A stretch of 12,028 nucleotides of DNA, from NCBI GenBank assembly GCA_038231495.1, contig JBBRLG010000193.1:1-12028 (forward strand). Reading direction: 5' to 3'. Origin of the DNA: JBBRLG01 sp038231495 (GTDB lineage Bacteria > Planctomycetota > Planctomycetia > Gemmatales > Gemmataceae). Shown one piece after another: positions 12,016 through 12,028 of the stretch; positions within the stretch are counted from its first letter, which is position 1; every line of letters starts with the position of its first letter. The position numbers and the translations under genes were made by a program. The notes under the pieces are model-generated. The model saw only the letters and a list, made by a program, of their open reading frames with translations, was not told where the DNA came from and searched no databases.

Positions 12016-12027
12016 GCCGCAAGCGGC
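12016..12027. repeat. Repeat core at the right edge of the window
   Basis: GCCGCAAGCGGC, preceded by CGTA, matches bases 3-18 at the left edge of the window. It is the beginning of another copy of the palindromic family, cut off by the window end, in the gap after rplR. Confidence 0.75.
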
Positions 12028-12028
12028 C

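Noticed and set aside
1..12028. Similar sequence at both window ends, suggesting a circular or terminally repeated element
   Set aside because: The similarity is a copy of the GCCGCAAGCGGC family found throughout the window; a chance of where the window was cut.

Overview
The window is a GC-rich bacterial ribosomal-protein region, almost certainly from a planctomycete and most likely of the Gemmata type. I base this on protein style (the S10, L24 and PheS variants) and on dispersed intergenic palindromes, one of which translates to the spurious SRERKRPE string I associate with Gemmata-like genomes. The lineage is an inference from recognition, not a database result. All 22 real genes lie on the + strand, and the long minus-strand reading frames are GC-driven shadows.

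Region 1 (about 1-3212): a double-hairpin repeat, then rpmI (L35), rplT (L20) and pheS (phenylalanyl-tRNA synthetase alpha). They are followed not by pheT but by a metal-dependent amidohydrolase and a small protein I do not recognise. Region 2 (3213-3850): a candidate promoter with a perfect TTGACA, rpsJ (S10) with a GTG start, then a Rho-independent terminator and a structured leader. Region 3 (3851-11984): rplD, rplW, rplB, rpsS, rplV, rpsC, rplP, rpmC, rpsQ, rplN, rplX, rplE, rpsN, rpsH, rplF and rplR. This is the usual S10-spc order, except that rplC (L3) is missing between rpsJ and rplD. rpsE would be expected just past the right edge.

The genes work together in translation: they encode parts of both ribosomal subunits, plus the tRNA synthetase. 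The unusual part is between the genes. Nearly every gap over about 50 bases holds an inverted repeat. There are three families: a 12-base core GCCGCAAGCGGC (ten copies found, all intergenic), a 35-bp-arm palindrome between rplB and rpsS, and a C/G-tract element with terminal inverted repeats (two copies). I see no mobile-element genes, CRISPR array, tRNA or rRNA, and no clearly new protein system. The best leads are the absence of rplC with an apparent break after rpsJ, the separation of pheS from pheT, and the heavy colonisation of a ribosomal operon by palindromic repeats.
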